Assembly: GCA_027919835.1 (NCBI GenBank)
Contig: JANVFP010000016.1
Coordinates: forward strand, 496,001 to 560,000
From: Lentinula raphanica
Lineage: Eukaryota > Basidiomycota > Agaricomycetes > Agaricales > Omphalotaceae
Reading direction: 5' to 3'
DNA length: 64,000 bases
Shown here: positions 21,738-31,621 of the stretch, piece after piece
How positions within the stretch are numbered: position 1 is the first letter of the stretch
Layout: every line of letters begins with the position of its first letter
The notes under the pieces: generated by a model
Seen by the model: only the letters and a program-made list of their open reading frames with translations
Databases searched by the model: none
What the model was told of the DNA's origin: nothing
Made by a program: the position numbers and the translations under genes

Positions 21738-22599
21738 TCACTGCTTGGATTCAGGCGTCGTCTCCTGTGTCCTCTGCCATGTCCTAGGCGAAAGAGGCAA
21801 CAGAGCCGCAGCTACCCTTCGACCTTCCTCTGATAGCAAGTTGTAAGTCGAACACGCGTTTCGCTACAAATGAATAAGTACATGGTGTTAGAGAGCATAC
21901 AGAAGACGTACAGTATCCATAACATCCAGCTGAATACCCATCTTGTTCAGATGATCCCTTATGAATTGTGGAGGTTGGAATATAGTCTTTCCCGTCCCAA
22001 GCAGTAAGATTTCTGGTGTCGGACGCGGAGATCTCGTTAGAGCCCAAAGTCAAACCTGACCATTCTCGTCCTCACTCACCAGGCTTCGGTACAACAACCT
22101 CAAAAACATCAAAATGTCTTTCATTCCATCCTTCCCAAAACGTCCTTGGAGGATCCCATAAGAAGACTTTTCCTTCCAAGAAGATACACGCTCCCGGAAT
22201 GATCAAACCATCTGTTAATTCAATCCCGCTTGATGAAATCGAGGCGACTTGAACAGGAGGTGGGATATCTGAGGCGAGGATGTTGGTGAATGGTTGAGCT
22301 TTGGCTGTTGGACCGTTGTTGAGGCATGAGGTTGTCGAGTGTAAGAATCGGGTTGTGCCAGGTTGGTGCGGATGCAAGTTGGTGATTCTTGAGATTGGCG
22401 TAGGATAATATCGAGGGCTTGAGTGAGCTAGAGATAAGATTTGGGAGCATGCCTTTCTTTTCGAAAGATAAAAGGGTGTTCGCAGGTGAAGAGCTTGCAT
22501 TTCGTGAAGGTCGTGGTCGAGATTAGGGAATTTAGGCGCCCATGAAAAGTTGCACTTGAGCTTGAACTTGAACGAGAACATACATACCGAAAAGCTCAT
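21738..22599 (-). CDS. NDUFAF3: Complex I assembly factor NDUFAF3-like
   Basis: A mitochondrial-type leader (Lys, Arg and Ser rich, with HSTTSCLNNG) precedes the Mth938/DUF498 domain: FTNILASDIPPPVQV, GIELTDGLIIPGACIFLEG and VFLWDPP. The second exon adds EILLLGTGKTIFQPP and GIQLDVMDT, and the third RNACSTYNLLSEEGRRVAAALLP. These are the diagnostic segments of NDUFAF3, which acts with NDUFAF4 early in complex I assembly in mitochondria. Introns have normal borders: gtgagt...accag before EILLLG and gtacgt...tag before RNACSTYN. The leader is long, so the true start could be an internal Met. The 5' flank abuts the tandem duplication carrying B1. Confidence 0.93.
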
Positions 22600-22782
22600 C
22601 TCACAAAATCTGCTTACTTCAAACTTGCAGTTATTGACACCAAATTCTGCCGTCTACCCGCTCAGAACTCAACCACGTAGCTATACCGTGACTGTGAGGG
22701 ATTTCTGCTAATAGATATATAGCTGAATCTGCGTTACTTCGTGACATCTCTTGTTTCTTCCGTACTATCAAGAGCTCCACCG

Positions 22783-22871
22783 GTAAGCGTCCGACGACTG
22801 CTCCTGGCATATCCTACTCATCGATGGCTGTAGTAGGCTGGGACTACACTGGATTTGCTGGCAAATTCCAG
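22783..22871 (+). promoter_or_regulatory. Conserved 5'-UTR intron of family B (B1 copy)
   Basis: Donor accg|gtaagc and acceptor aattccag bound 89 nt just upstream of the B1 start. Matching introns precede B2 (25558-25646), B3 (36760-36848, minus) and B4 (48769-48859). The sequence inside (ggctgggactacactggatt) is strongly conserved, although it shifts frame between copies, so it is not coding. Position and conservation suggest a transcriptional or export role. Confidence 0.7.
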
Positions 22872-22916
22872 TTTCGACAGAAATCTTTTTCGTTCACTTT
22901 CCGAAACGACACACCC

Positions 22917-24738
22917 ATGCTACTTTTCATTTCGCTATTCCTGGGCAGACGAGCCCAACGTACCTATAGTCCATCGTTTCTCGTGGCTCTCGTCCTCGTC
23001 ATGCGCTTGCTCCTCATTGATGTGATTGTTGTCAATGCTGCGCTTATCCAAAACGGTGAGTAAAAAAAATTGCTCTGGATGCAGGATTTCATATCGGTGG
23101 AATTTAGAGATCTTCCTACATCCCTTTCCCTCCAGAGACGGGTCTGGGGATATAGGAGTTTTCCTGACTGTCGGCAAAGACAATTTCGGGCTTCTCCCCC
23201 GTTCTCCAAAGCCTGGAGACAGGGCTAAGGCTGGTGTGTTCCTTGGTCATGCTTATTTCGCCAATTCCCAGGCGAGAGAATCTTTCGTCGGCCGTGCAAA
23301 TTCAGAAAAGCCAGAGCAGATGAAGAACTACTATCAATCTTGGACACATGTTGGTAGAATTGTGGATATCCTTTTCGAGGGCGACTCGATCAAATCGATA
23401 ACCTTGAATTCATGGCTGAAAAAGTTGCAATTTGCGAAAGAGAAGGAAACCAAGATAGACCAGGAAACATGGTATTCATGGCGGATGCAATTAGAACGTG
23501 AGTATACTATGGTTGTTTGGGATCTTTCCCACGTCAGGATCTTTCAATCCTCGAAAAATGCTTGATTTTGAGCATCTAGGTCAACCTAAGTATATACAAA
23601 TTGCTGTATATATCACTGACATAGTATGCTACCTATGTGTCCAGGCATTAGTATGTCTTTCTAGCAGAAATAACATAAAACTTGATATTTTTGGAAAATC
23701 TCACTATGATTTCACAGTAACATGCCAGGAACGGTTCACACTTTGCACTGACAAGTGTAGAAATTACATAGGCATATGAAGATGGTCACGAAGTATCTCT
23801 ATGTGAATTTTCAAGACAATCTATGATGTTTTGCATCCTGCATAAACGAATAGATGTTCACAACATGTGGGAATCCAAGATCCTGATTTTTGTTTAAATA
23901 TTAAACAACATTTGAACGAGTGCATCAAAAAAGACAAGGATATTTCAGAATAGGTTTATTCATGCTAGGAATCAGACTGTGTACTTAGTTTTTGAAACAG
24001 ATAAGTAGTTCAAGTGTTATTGACAAAATTTAAAGTAGGGAATGATCCTGAACAACCATAGTACCTTGACGCTTTACTCTGCGAACATAGATTGATGAAT
24101 TTCGGTGATTAGAAATCTCACTTGTCAAGTTCTACTATGGCAAAAGCTACGAGCTGTCAGGGAAGGTCTGCCTGATGATCGGTTCTCACAGTTACTGCCT
24201 CAATCCACAACTGGCGGAGAATGCGCACAGAGCAGATCCTCTGCCCATCGGTTTTGCTACGTTTGCGAATGTCGAGACAAGAAACAGCTTTCATGAGCAG
24301 GTTACTGAATTGCTGAAGACGACAGAACAAAATGTGCAGACCTGGATCAATACTTTGAAGGAGGAGATGCCCGAGAATGGGAAATACGATTTGGCGAAAC
24401 CATCTACATCCTTCAAAGATTGGGCACTTAACCACGAAGTGATGACACTCGGGCGTGGGGCATGTTCTGGTTTGGACGAGCCTTCTACAGTGATCACGGA
24501 AGACACGTTGCAGAAGTGGAAGGGAATGATCTACACAGATCTGGTGCCTCTGGAAGAGAAGAAGGCGCTTGTACGTGTCCGTAATCGCGAACAGGCGACG
24601 AAGCGGCGGCAGGATCCCGTCTACCGGGAGGCGGAGGCGCAGCGTTATCGGACATACTATCATAAGCATCGCGACAAGTTGATCAAGAAAAACAGCGCTT
24701 ATCGTAAAAAGCAGCGCGAGCACGGAGGTCTTTCCTAA
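22917..24738 (+). CDS. Family B protein B1 (two-repeat, basic tail)
   Basis: Exons 22917-23055, 23108-23497 and 24113-24738 give 384 residues; both introns are phase 1. The N-terminus MLLFISLFLGRRA plus a hydrophobic run (VALVLVMRLLLIDVIVV) looks like a signal peptide or anchor. Exon 2 holds repeat 1 (VFLGHAYFANSQARESF, then YQSWTHVGRIVDIL and WLKKLQFAKE). Exon 3 holds repeat 2 (PIGFATFANVETRNSF, then FKDWALNHEVMTL and ITEDTLQKWKGM). The last 60 residues are highly basic (RNREQATKRRQDP, KHRDKLIKKNSAYRKKQRE). I do not recognise the family. The start is the ATG conserved in position in copies B1, B2 and B4, not an upstream in-frame ATG at 22824 that lies in the UTR intron. Intron 2 is swollen to 615 nt by a MITE. 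The gene appears intact. Confidence 0.8.
23507..24061 (+). mobile_element. 555-bp MITE inside B1 intron 2
   Basis: Terminal inverted repeats of about 24 bp begin ctatggttgttt at the left, with the complement of ctatggttgttcaggatc at the right. Both continue into ggatc(t/a)ttccc. The element is flanked by TA dinucleotides (23505-23506, 24062-24063). The interior is AT-rich and has no long ORF. The orthologous introns of B2, B3 and B4 are about 52-57 nt; removing this insert leaves about 58 nt, which fixes its limits. TA flanks fit a Tc1/mariner-type mover. Confidence 0.85.
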
Positions 24739-25693
24739 ACAGAGGTTGCGGTGGGCTGCGATTTCTTACGAGCGAGTTTGTATATGTGATGTCGTGTATG
24801 AAAACGAGATTTCTGAATGCTGAATCATAGTGTGAAGGTCGCGAATATATAACGAGTATGATCCAACCCAGAGTATGTACTATCGAGAGGGCTTAACTCT
24901 TGATGCGGAGGACCGAAGCCTGATGGGGATCGCATTCGATGATCGTGTTATTCACCTTATCAACATGTGGTAGGTGGGCACTGAGCCCCCGGCGAGCCCC
25001 CCGACTCTCCCCCTGAGCCCGAGCCTTCACAACTCCAAGTTTCTGCAGTTCTCGATGCGGAGAATCTTGACCGACGTCCGACTCATGAGCCCTCGTAAGC
25101 CTCACTGCTTCATTTAATTCTCCAACTGGCACTAGTGCAGGACGAGGTAAACGATTTCATACCTAGTGACCTATGGACCTGACGGTGGTGGCAAGCACTT
25201 CCTGTTTTCAAACTACAGCAAAGGAAGTGATTTCGACAACTTGGACTTAGTGCATAAGGCTGAATTTGAACTTTGAAAAGACAAAACAAGCTCATCTGAG
25301 TTAGACTCGAGCCAGTAACTTCATGCATCTGTTTCGAGTCTACATCTGAGTCATCTCACCAAAGATTCTCCTTACTTGCACAATGCAGTCAATCACACCA
25401 AATTGAACATTCATTATTCTGCCGCCGGAGTCCCCCTCCTCAGGAACCAGCCACGTAAATATGAGGGATTTCTGCTAATATAGCTGAATGCTGAATCTGC
25501 GTCACTTTGTGACATCTCTTGTTTCTTCCGTTCTATCAAGATCTTAGAGCTCTACCGGTAAGCGTCCGACGACTGCTCCTGGCATATCCTACTCATCGAT
25601 GGATGTAGTAGGCTGGGACTACACTGGATTTGCTGGCAAATTTCAGTTTCAACAGAATCTTGTTCATTCACTTTCCGAAACGACTCCATACAC
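24739..25693. other. Spacer between B1 and B2 within the duplication
   Basis: The first part is the conserved 3' flank of B1. 24890-25220 has a counterpart at 27190-27480. 25400-25690 is the B2 leader, matching 22660-22916. No separate gene is seen. Confidence 0.5.
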
Positions 25694-26960
25694 ATGCTGT
25701 TTTTCATTTCGCTATTCCTGGGCAGACAAGCCCTACGTGTCTCTAGACCATCAATTCAACTGCTCGTTGCTCTCATGCTCGTCATGCACTTGCTTTTCAT
25801 TGACGTGGTCGCAGTCGATCCAGTGCATGGTCGTATCAAAGAAGGTAAGTCTCGAAAGCTGATCTCGGCGTTGCCTAACTTGGTTGTAATGGACTTCAGA
25901 GATCTCCTTATCTGCTTCTTACACCGACGACCATGATATGAGACTATCTTTGATCGTCGGCGGCGAAATTTTCTGCTTTCTCTCTCAATGTCCACATCAA
26001 CCGGACCCATCGACATTAGTGGTCCTTGGCGATGCTTATTTCGAGAACAATGAGCAGAGGACATGGTTTCACGACCATGTACGCATAGGAGACCCAGGAG
26101 ACCAGAAGGGAAAGCAAAAGGAAGTCCATGAAAGAGAGCAGAAGGAACAGCAGGAGTCGTCTGAGAAGAACGTTGCCTTTCAAACTTGGGAACATGTTGG
26201 TGCGGCCATGAAGGTTCTTGAAATGTTTGGCTTGATCATGCAAGACACGATGGAATCATGGTCGGAGAAGCTGGAAGTTGCGGAGAAGTCAACCAAGATA
26301 GATGAGGCAACATGGTTTTCATGGCAGTTGCGACTGAGTGAGTATGATCATCCTCCTTGAACAGTACATTGATCAGATTTCGGTATCAGAGATCTCACTT
26401 GTCCAGTACTACTATCGCTCCGGACCATCTGTGCAGTACTGCCTTCAAATCGGTCCTCATACTTACTGTCTGGAATACGCGCAGCGAACAGTGCGAGCGA
26501 CCGTCCGCCTCTGCACATAGGCTATGCTACCTTTGCGAACGCCGGGACAAGAGAAGGCGTTCTTAACCAGGCCGACAGACTCCTGAAGACGATGGACAAA
26601 GATACCATGACAACTTGGCTTGATGCTATGAAGAAGGATGCGGAGATCAATATGGAGAAAACGCCGAAATACTTCAACCATCTGGCATACAGCCACAAAA
26701 TCATGTCACTTCTGCATGATACACGTTCTGGACTGGACCACCCTCTTAACGTGATCACGGAAGAGACATGGCAGTACTGGAAGGAAATGATATCAGAGAA
26801 TGTGGCGTCTCTAGAGGAGGAGAAGAAGGAGCGTAAACGTGGACAGGATCGCCGAAGGTTCAAGGAGCGGTACCAGGACCCCAATTTCAAGGCCAAGGTG
26901 ATCGAGCGTAGCCGCGTTTATCGTGCCAAGCAGCGTGGCAACCAGGAAGGTCCATCCTGA
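25694..26960 (+). pseudogene. Family B copy B2, frameshifted
   Basis: Exons 25694-25844, 25900-26337 and 26390-26960 follow the B1/B3/B4 model with the same phase-1 introns. Exons 1 and 2 are intact (hydrophobic start MLFFISLFLGRQA, repeat 1 VLGDAYFENNEQRTWF). In exon 3 the frame reads ISLVQYYYRSGPS and SYCLE-like sequence, then hits tag at about 26518. The remaining family sequence (LHIGYATFANAGTRE, ITEETWQYWKEM and a basic tail) continues in another frame to 26960. Against B4, the segment from the TYCL codons to the next motif is 7 nt shorter, which is not a multiple of three. The rest of the frame has no further stop, so the lesion looks recent. A sequencing error or an unusual splice could also explain it. 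Confidence 0.75.
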
Positions 26961-26999
26961 GTAGAGGTTGGGGTGGGCTGCCGTTTCTTACCAGCGAGT

Positions 27000-27692
27000 T
27001 TGTATATGTGATGTCCAATATGAAAACAAGATTTCTGAATGCTGAGTCATAGTGTGAAGGACGCGACCACATTATGAGTATGAAATAGCTCCAATCCTAA
27101 TATAGGTACTATAACATTTGGTTTGTGCAGTGCAGAGCTCAGTGGGTTCAAACTTGATCATGATGAACGTTCGATGAACACCCAAGAGGGGGAGGAGGTT
27201 AAAGCAGGAAAACTTAAGACTGATTGGGATCGCACTCGATAAAAGTGTTATTATCATGTGGCGAGCGCGAGCCAACCCTTTAAGTTTCTGCAGTTCTCTG
27301 TGCATAGAATCCTGACCGGCGTCCGACTCGTATTAAGCGTCACTAATTCTTCTGAATACTACTGTGGTGAAGGACTTGACCAACGATTTCATTCCTCGAG
27401 GAGAAAAAATCGGGTTACAGCCTTCGGTGGTCTTGGTCGGTAGAGCCTGACGGTGCCGAGCGCTTCCTGTAACAGTTGTGGTCAAGACTGGATCACCCCG
27501 GAGTCAACTATTTTTCTACTATAGAGCTCGATCACATAGATTGAGTGTTCGAACGAGATAAGCAAACGAACGTGAAATGAATACATAGTGATCTCGAACG
27601 TACTGAACACAACAACGTCCACTGATTCGATTTTCGATCAAGAGGTCATTAACAAAAAGCAAGCATAGTATGATACATCCCTACTTTTCCAT
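27000..27692. other. 3' flank of B2 and intergenic sequence
   Basis: Duplicated 3' flank sequence runs to about 27480. The rest shows no feature. The A2 gene ends at 27693 on the other strand. Confidence 0.45.
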
Positions 27693-29793
27693 TTAGGCCA
27701 ATTGTTCGCCGTAAGCAGGGGGCAAGCTCCGACACTCCGACACTGGCCGGCTCCTCTCCATCTCCATCTGCACCGGTCCAGCGTCCGTGTGCCTCATCGG
27801 AGACAGCATCATCTCACTATTCGACGCCGGTATCGAGTCAGACTGAGTACCAGCGAGGAGTTGGCTGTTACACTGGTCGGCGTCACTACTCCCAGGATTG
27901 GCAACATTGACATTATCGAGTTGAGATGACATCGAAACGGTTACTTGGGAGCGCGTTCGGTCGAAATTTCTGATCCCTTCGAGTTCCATGGCGAGCTTTC
28001 GTGGACGATGGACCGTGGGACCGGTGAAAATTTCGGGGGTCGATGAACCTAACACAGAGTGAAATTTAGATCGACCACACTTGGTTATGACTATGACAGA
28101 AAGAAGGAGCAATACCTGTACTATACCACGAGGGTTGTCGATCTCCAAACGGCTGGACAATCGTACCAGGTACCAAGTTATACGTCGCCTCTTTCTCCTG
28201 AATTTGGACGTTCCGTTTTCTCAGCTGCCGACGACAATACCACAGGGCTAGCAAAGCGCAAACGACTCCTACAACGGCACCGATGATCCCATACATCAGG
28301 CTAGTCTTCATACGAGAGCTTGTAACCACGGTCTGATCACTAGTTCCATTGTCATCAGTCCCATTCCCGGAAGATGTGCCATTCAGATTATCAGAACCTC
28401 CGACTGATGATGTCGGTAGAGGCGAGTTCGTTCCAACGATGGTAACAACACCGAGTGGGCCCGTCACGGTAGACTGCGACTGGTGAGAACTGATCCCGGA
28501 AGTGTTATCGTTGGCACTGGACATTGTACTCGAGGTCATTGGTGAAGGAGCGATTGCCGGTGTGTCCGCGCCAATTGCAGCGGCAGTTACAGGCGAGGCT
28601 GTTGTGGGAGGTGTAGCAGGTGTACCTGCGGTTGTAGTAGGTGTGTCTGTGGTCGTGGATGTACTCATGACGGAGGCGCAATGCGTGAAGGCATTGCCAC
28701 CGTTCGCGGCTACGTCTTTGCTGATGGCCTCCGTGGACCATATACTACGAAGGATCTGAGTATCACGATTGATAATTTGCGATTTCAAAGCTCAATGCTC
28801 ACTAGAACCTGTATCAGGCAAGGGATTGATCAGACTCATTCGGATGACAGAAAAAGGCCTTGCGAGAAAATGCTACTCGAACGGCACACTCACCAACTTC
28901 CATCTGACCAGAACAATCCCGTCCGAATATCATCAATGATCTTGATATTGCTATCGCATACCGCAGTGTCAATTTCATGTGGGAGACTGTCAAGTTGTTT
29001 CTTGAGTTCGCAGAGTCGCGACTTCGAATGGAAAGGAGCCTAAGGACTCACGACTGGTTCGTGACAGGGCTACACCATGAACCGGCCGAACGAGAACCTT
29101 GAAGGTATTCCTGGTAGGCGCCTTTTCCTAACGCCAGACAAGTTTTAGATCTTGTGCAGAGAAAGAGCAACATCGATCTGCATGATATTCACCCGCATCG
29201 TAACCACTCCCTGTACCGATATTTTGTTGACAACTACGAAAAATCAAGGTCAGAACACACACACGCTGACACGAGAGGAAGGAGATCACGGACTTGAGAC
29301 AGAGCATGCTCAGCGTGAACGCTACCGAATTACAGCAACAGTCCGCTTGACGATCAAATCGATGATCAGGATTTTGATACGAACACCTGAAGGACCGGAA
29401 ACAACAGCGTACCGACTTGCTCATTGCACTCGTCTGGAGGTGTGTTGGTGTTCATAGTACCCACCTGGACTACACGAACGCCGATGTATGCGTTAGAAAA
29501 CTTGAAAGATCGGGTATGAAAGAGTATGAGCTCACAGGCTGGATTGCAGATTTGGCGCAGCCTTTCGTACGTCGCACCTGGCAACACGAAGGAAATATAG
29601 GAGAATTAGTACCGAGAAAGTGCGACTGCAAGCTAATTGGCCACTGCTTACAGGGAGTCTCGCCCACCATATTCATGTACCAATCCATACCTGTTCCAGA
29701 ACACGCAATCTGTCCTCCGAGTGCATTCACAGGCAACAGTAGACCACGAAACACGAAGAATAAAGGGATGGCTACCAATGAGAAGCCCCACAT
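27693..29793 (-). CDS. Family A membrane protein A2
   Basis: This is a homologue of A1 with the same exon plan. The signal-like start MWGFSLVAIPLFFVFRG leads to CSGTGMDWYMNMVGETPC, TYERLRQICNP, MNTNTPPDECNEQ, DCCCNSVAFTLSMLCL, QQNIGTGSGYDA, QEYLQGSRSAGSWCSP, AVCDSNIKIIDDI, GLFWSDGSW and AFTHCAS. A long Thr/Ser-rich stalk precedes one membrane helix (GIIGAVVGVVCALLALWYC) and a basic stop-transfer. The cytoplasmic tail ends SLPPAYGEQLA. A 6-nt microexon at 28803-28808 matches the one in A1. The even cysteine pattern and O-glycosylation-type stalk suggest a cell-surface protein. A3 follows in the same orientation upstream, so these two are tandem paralogues. Confidence 0.85.
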
Positions 29794-30437
29794 TGAGAAA
29801 AAAGAAAAGAAAGAACGTCGAAGTATTGGTTCAAGTCAAGTCCAAGGCGAATGGAGGACCTGGGATCTGATGAGGAATTATTGATTATTGTTAGGTTGAA
29901 TCAGTCAGTCGAAAAGCTGTTTTGGGTACTACTCACCTTTACGGATAAGTTATAACAGTAACCGAGAAGGTTGATCATCGTCAAAGTTGACGTGCTGGTA
30001 GTTAGCCACAGATCCGAGTATTGCGGGACTCTAGTAGCTATGGGTTCCTCTCACAATTTTTTATCCCTTCCAGCAGCGAGCAGTCGTTACTGTATCTGAG
30101 GTCAGAAATGTACTTCATGAGCATAAGAACGTTGATATGGGCATCGTTATGAAAAAGGAAAACCCATTATAGTCACTGGTTGGAAATGTGCATCAGTGGA
30201 GCGAATCGACGTCAAAGTTCAAACCTTGAATTTCGAGAGGCCCATGTGAGATATTGGACTTGGCAAAAGCGTGTCAGGACGCGTCGGATGTCCTCTTCTG
30301 CCATCCCGGGGCATTCATTAAAGACTTTGAGTCGGGTGTTGCATAATCCTGGGCTCGAGGACCCAAGTCAATCAACAATGAAAGCTTTTCGATTCCAGAC
30401 TACTTTAGACCAAAAGATGAATGAACAATATCCACAA
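29794..30437. promoter_or_regulatory. Spacer between A3 and A2
   Basis: This 644 bp lies between the end of A3 and the start of A2, both minus strand, and must include the A2 promoter. No exon or repeat is supported. Confidence 0.4.
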
Positions 30438-31621
30438 TCAAACTTGAACCTGGTCGCCATATGCAGGAGGCAAGCTCCTCGAATTCTCGGACATCCTATC
30501 TTCCACCACTGGACCGGCATCCGTATGTCTCAATGGCGAAAATATTACTGGGTCTGAGGTGATATCAGTGTGCAGATTTATACTGTTGAGCTGGCGGTCA
30601 AGATTGTCTAATGTCGGCTGTGGCCGTCGTGTTTGATGACCCGGCATTGGACTGTCGCGTTCGGGTTTGCGTGGACGACGTGTTGGAATTTGGGTTACTA
30701 TTTCTATCAATGATTGTCAGGTTATCAACATGAACATGCAGGCAATGACGATCAATACCTCCAGCGAGCAAAGGTCCTGCAACTTCCGCACTTTCGAGGT
30801 ACGGTCTGATATTGCGGGAGGCTATCAAACGTGCATCCTCTCGTTTAGTCTTTTCCCGACTACAGAAATACCACAGCACCAACAGCGCCGCGCATATCGA
30901 TACAATAGTACTAGCTGCTGCGATACCACCTATTGCGCCTTTGCTCAAATGAGAACCCGACGAGCCAGAGGTCGAGCCGCTAGAAATCGATGGTGTTTCT
31001 GACACCACCGTTGGGAACGTGGATCCAGATACCGTGATGGCAGTCTTACTACTTGTTACTCCGCTGGTAATGCGTGGACTTTCTGCGCCAGTTATATTGA
31101 TGCCCTTTCCTTGTTGACAGCTAGTTATCAGACTCTGATTGAATTTCATCAACAGTCTCAAGACTGATTCACGAGCAACGTACGCGAGACAGAACATGCT
31201 CAGAGCAAAGGCCACAGAGTTGCAACAGTAATCTCCTGATGAGGAAAAAAACGAGTCAGTTTCTTGGCCATCGAAAGCTAGGCTGATAACACACCAAATT
31301 CGTCCATGCAAGTATCTGGAGGTGCGTTGGTATGCATGATATCCGTTTGGACTGAGATGCCAAAATTAAACATCATCGACAAATCGTATATCGATCAGAC
31401 CTGCATGAGGGGTTACAGATTTTACGAAGCCTTTCATACGTTGTACCTGTAAGGAATTCTTGTCAGCACAGAAAAGCCTAGATAACTCAACACTCACATG
31501 GGGTTTCTCCCACCTTTGTTTTGTACCAATCGAGCTCTGTTCCGAGGCAGTCGACAATTCCATCCGCATGCGCCACAAGGAAAAAAGTGGAGAAAAAAGT
31601 GGAAAACAGAAATCTCAACAT
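30438..31621 (-). CDS. Family A membrane protein A3, shortened ectodomain
   Basis: The start at 31621 gives a clean signal peptide (MLRFLFSTFFSTFFLVAHA), then CLGTELDWYKTKVGETPC, TYERLRKICNP, MHTNAPPDTC, YCCNSVAFALSMFCL and QQGKGINITGAE. It then passes directly into the Ser/Thr stalk, so the second half of the ectodomain seen in A1 and A2 (GSR...C, AVC, DGSW, FTHCAS and the microexon) is missing. The membrane helix (GAIGGIAAASTIVSICAALL) and a tail ending SLPPAYGDQVQV are kept. Intron 2 (31352-31404) begins GC rather than GT at a position where both paralogues have GT. The other junctions are normal. Confidence 0.82.

Larger units (their letters stand above)
22600..27480 (+). repeat. Tandem segmental duplication carrying B1 and B2
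   Basis: Unit 1 (about 22600-25340) and unit 2 (about 25365-27480) are direct repeats. Shared landmarks are the leader gggatttctgctaata, the UTR intron with gtccgacgactgctcctggc, the whole B gene, the 3' segment gcgagtttgtatatgtgatg, and distal segments such as aagtttctgcagttctc and aacgatttcat. Unit 1 is longer mainly because of a 555-bp MITE. Divergence is obvious, so the duplication is not recent. B3 and B4 share the leader and gene but lie elsewhere. Confidence 0.8.

Noticed and set aside
22824..22916. An upstream in-frame ATG that would extend B1
   Set aside because: The segment overlaps the 5'-UTR intron and is out of frame in B2 and B3, so it is not a conserved N-terminus.
28066..28788. 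A 240-codon ORF as a complete gene
   Set aside because: It is the stalk and membrane exon of A2 plus intron read-through at both ends.
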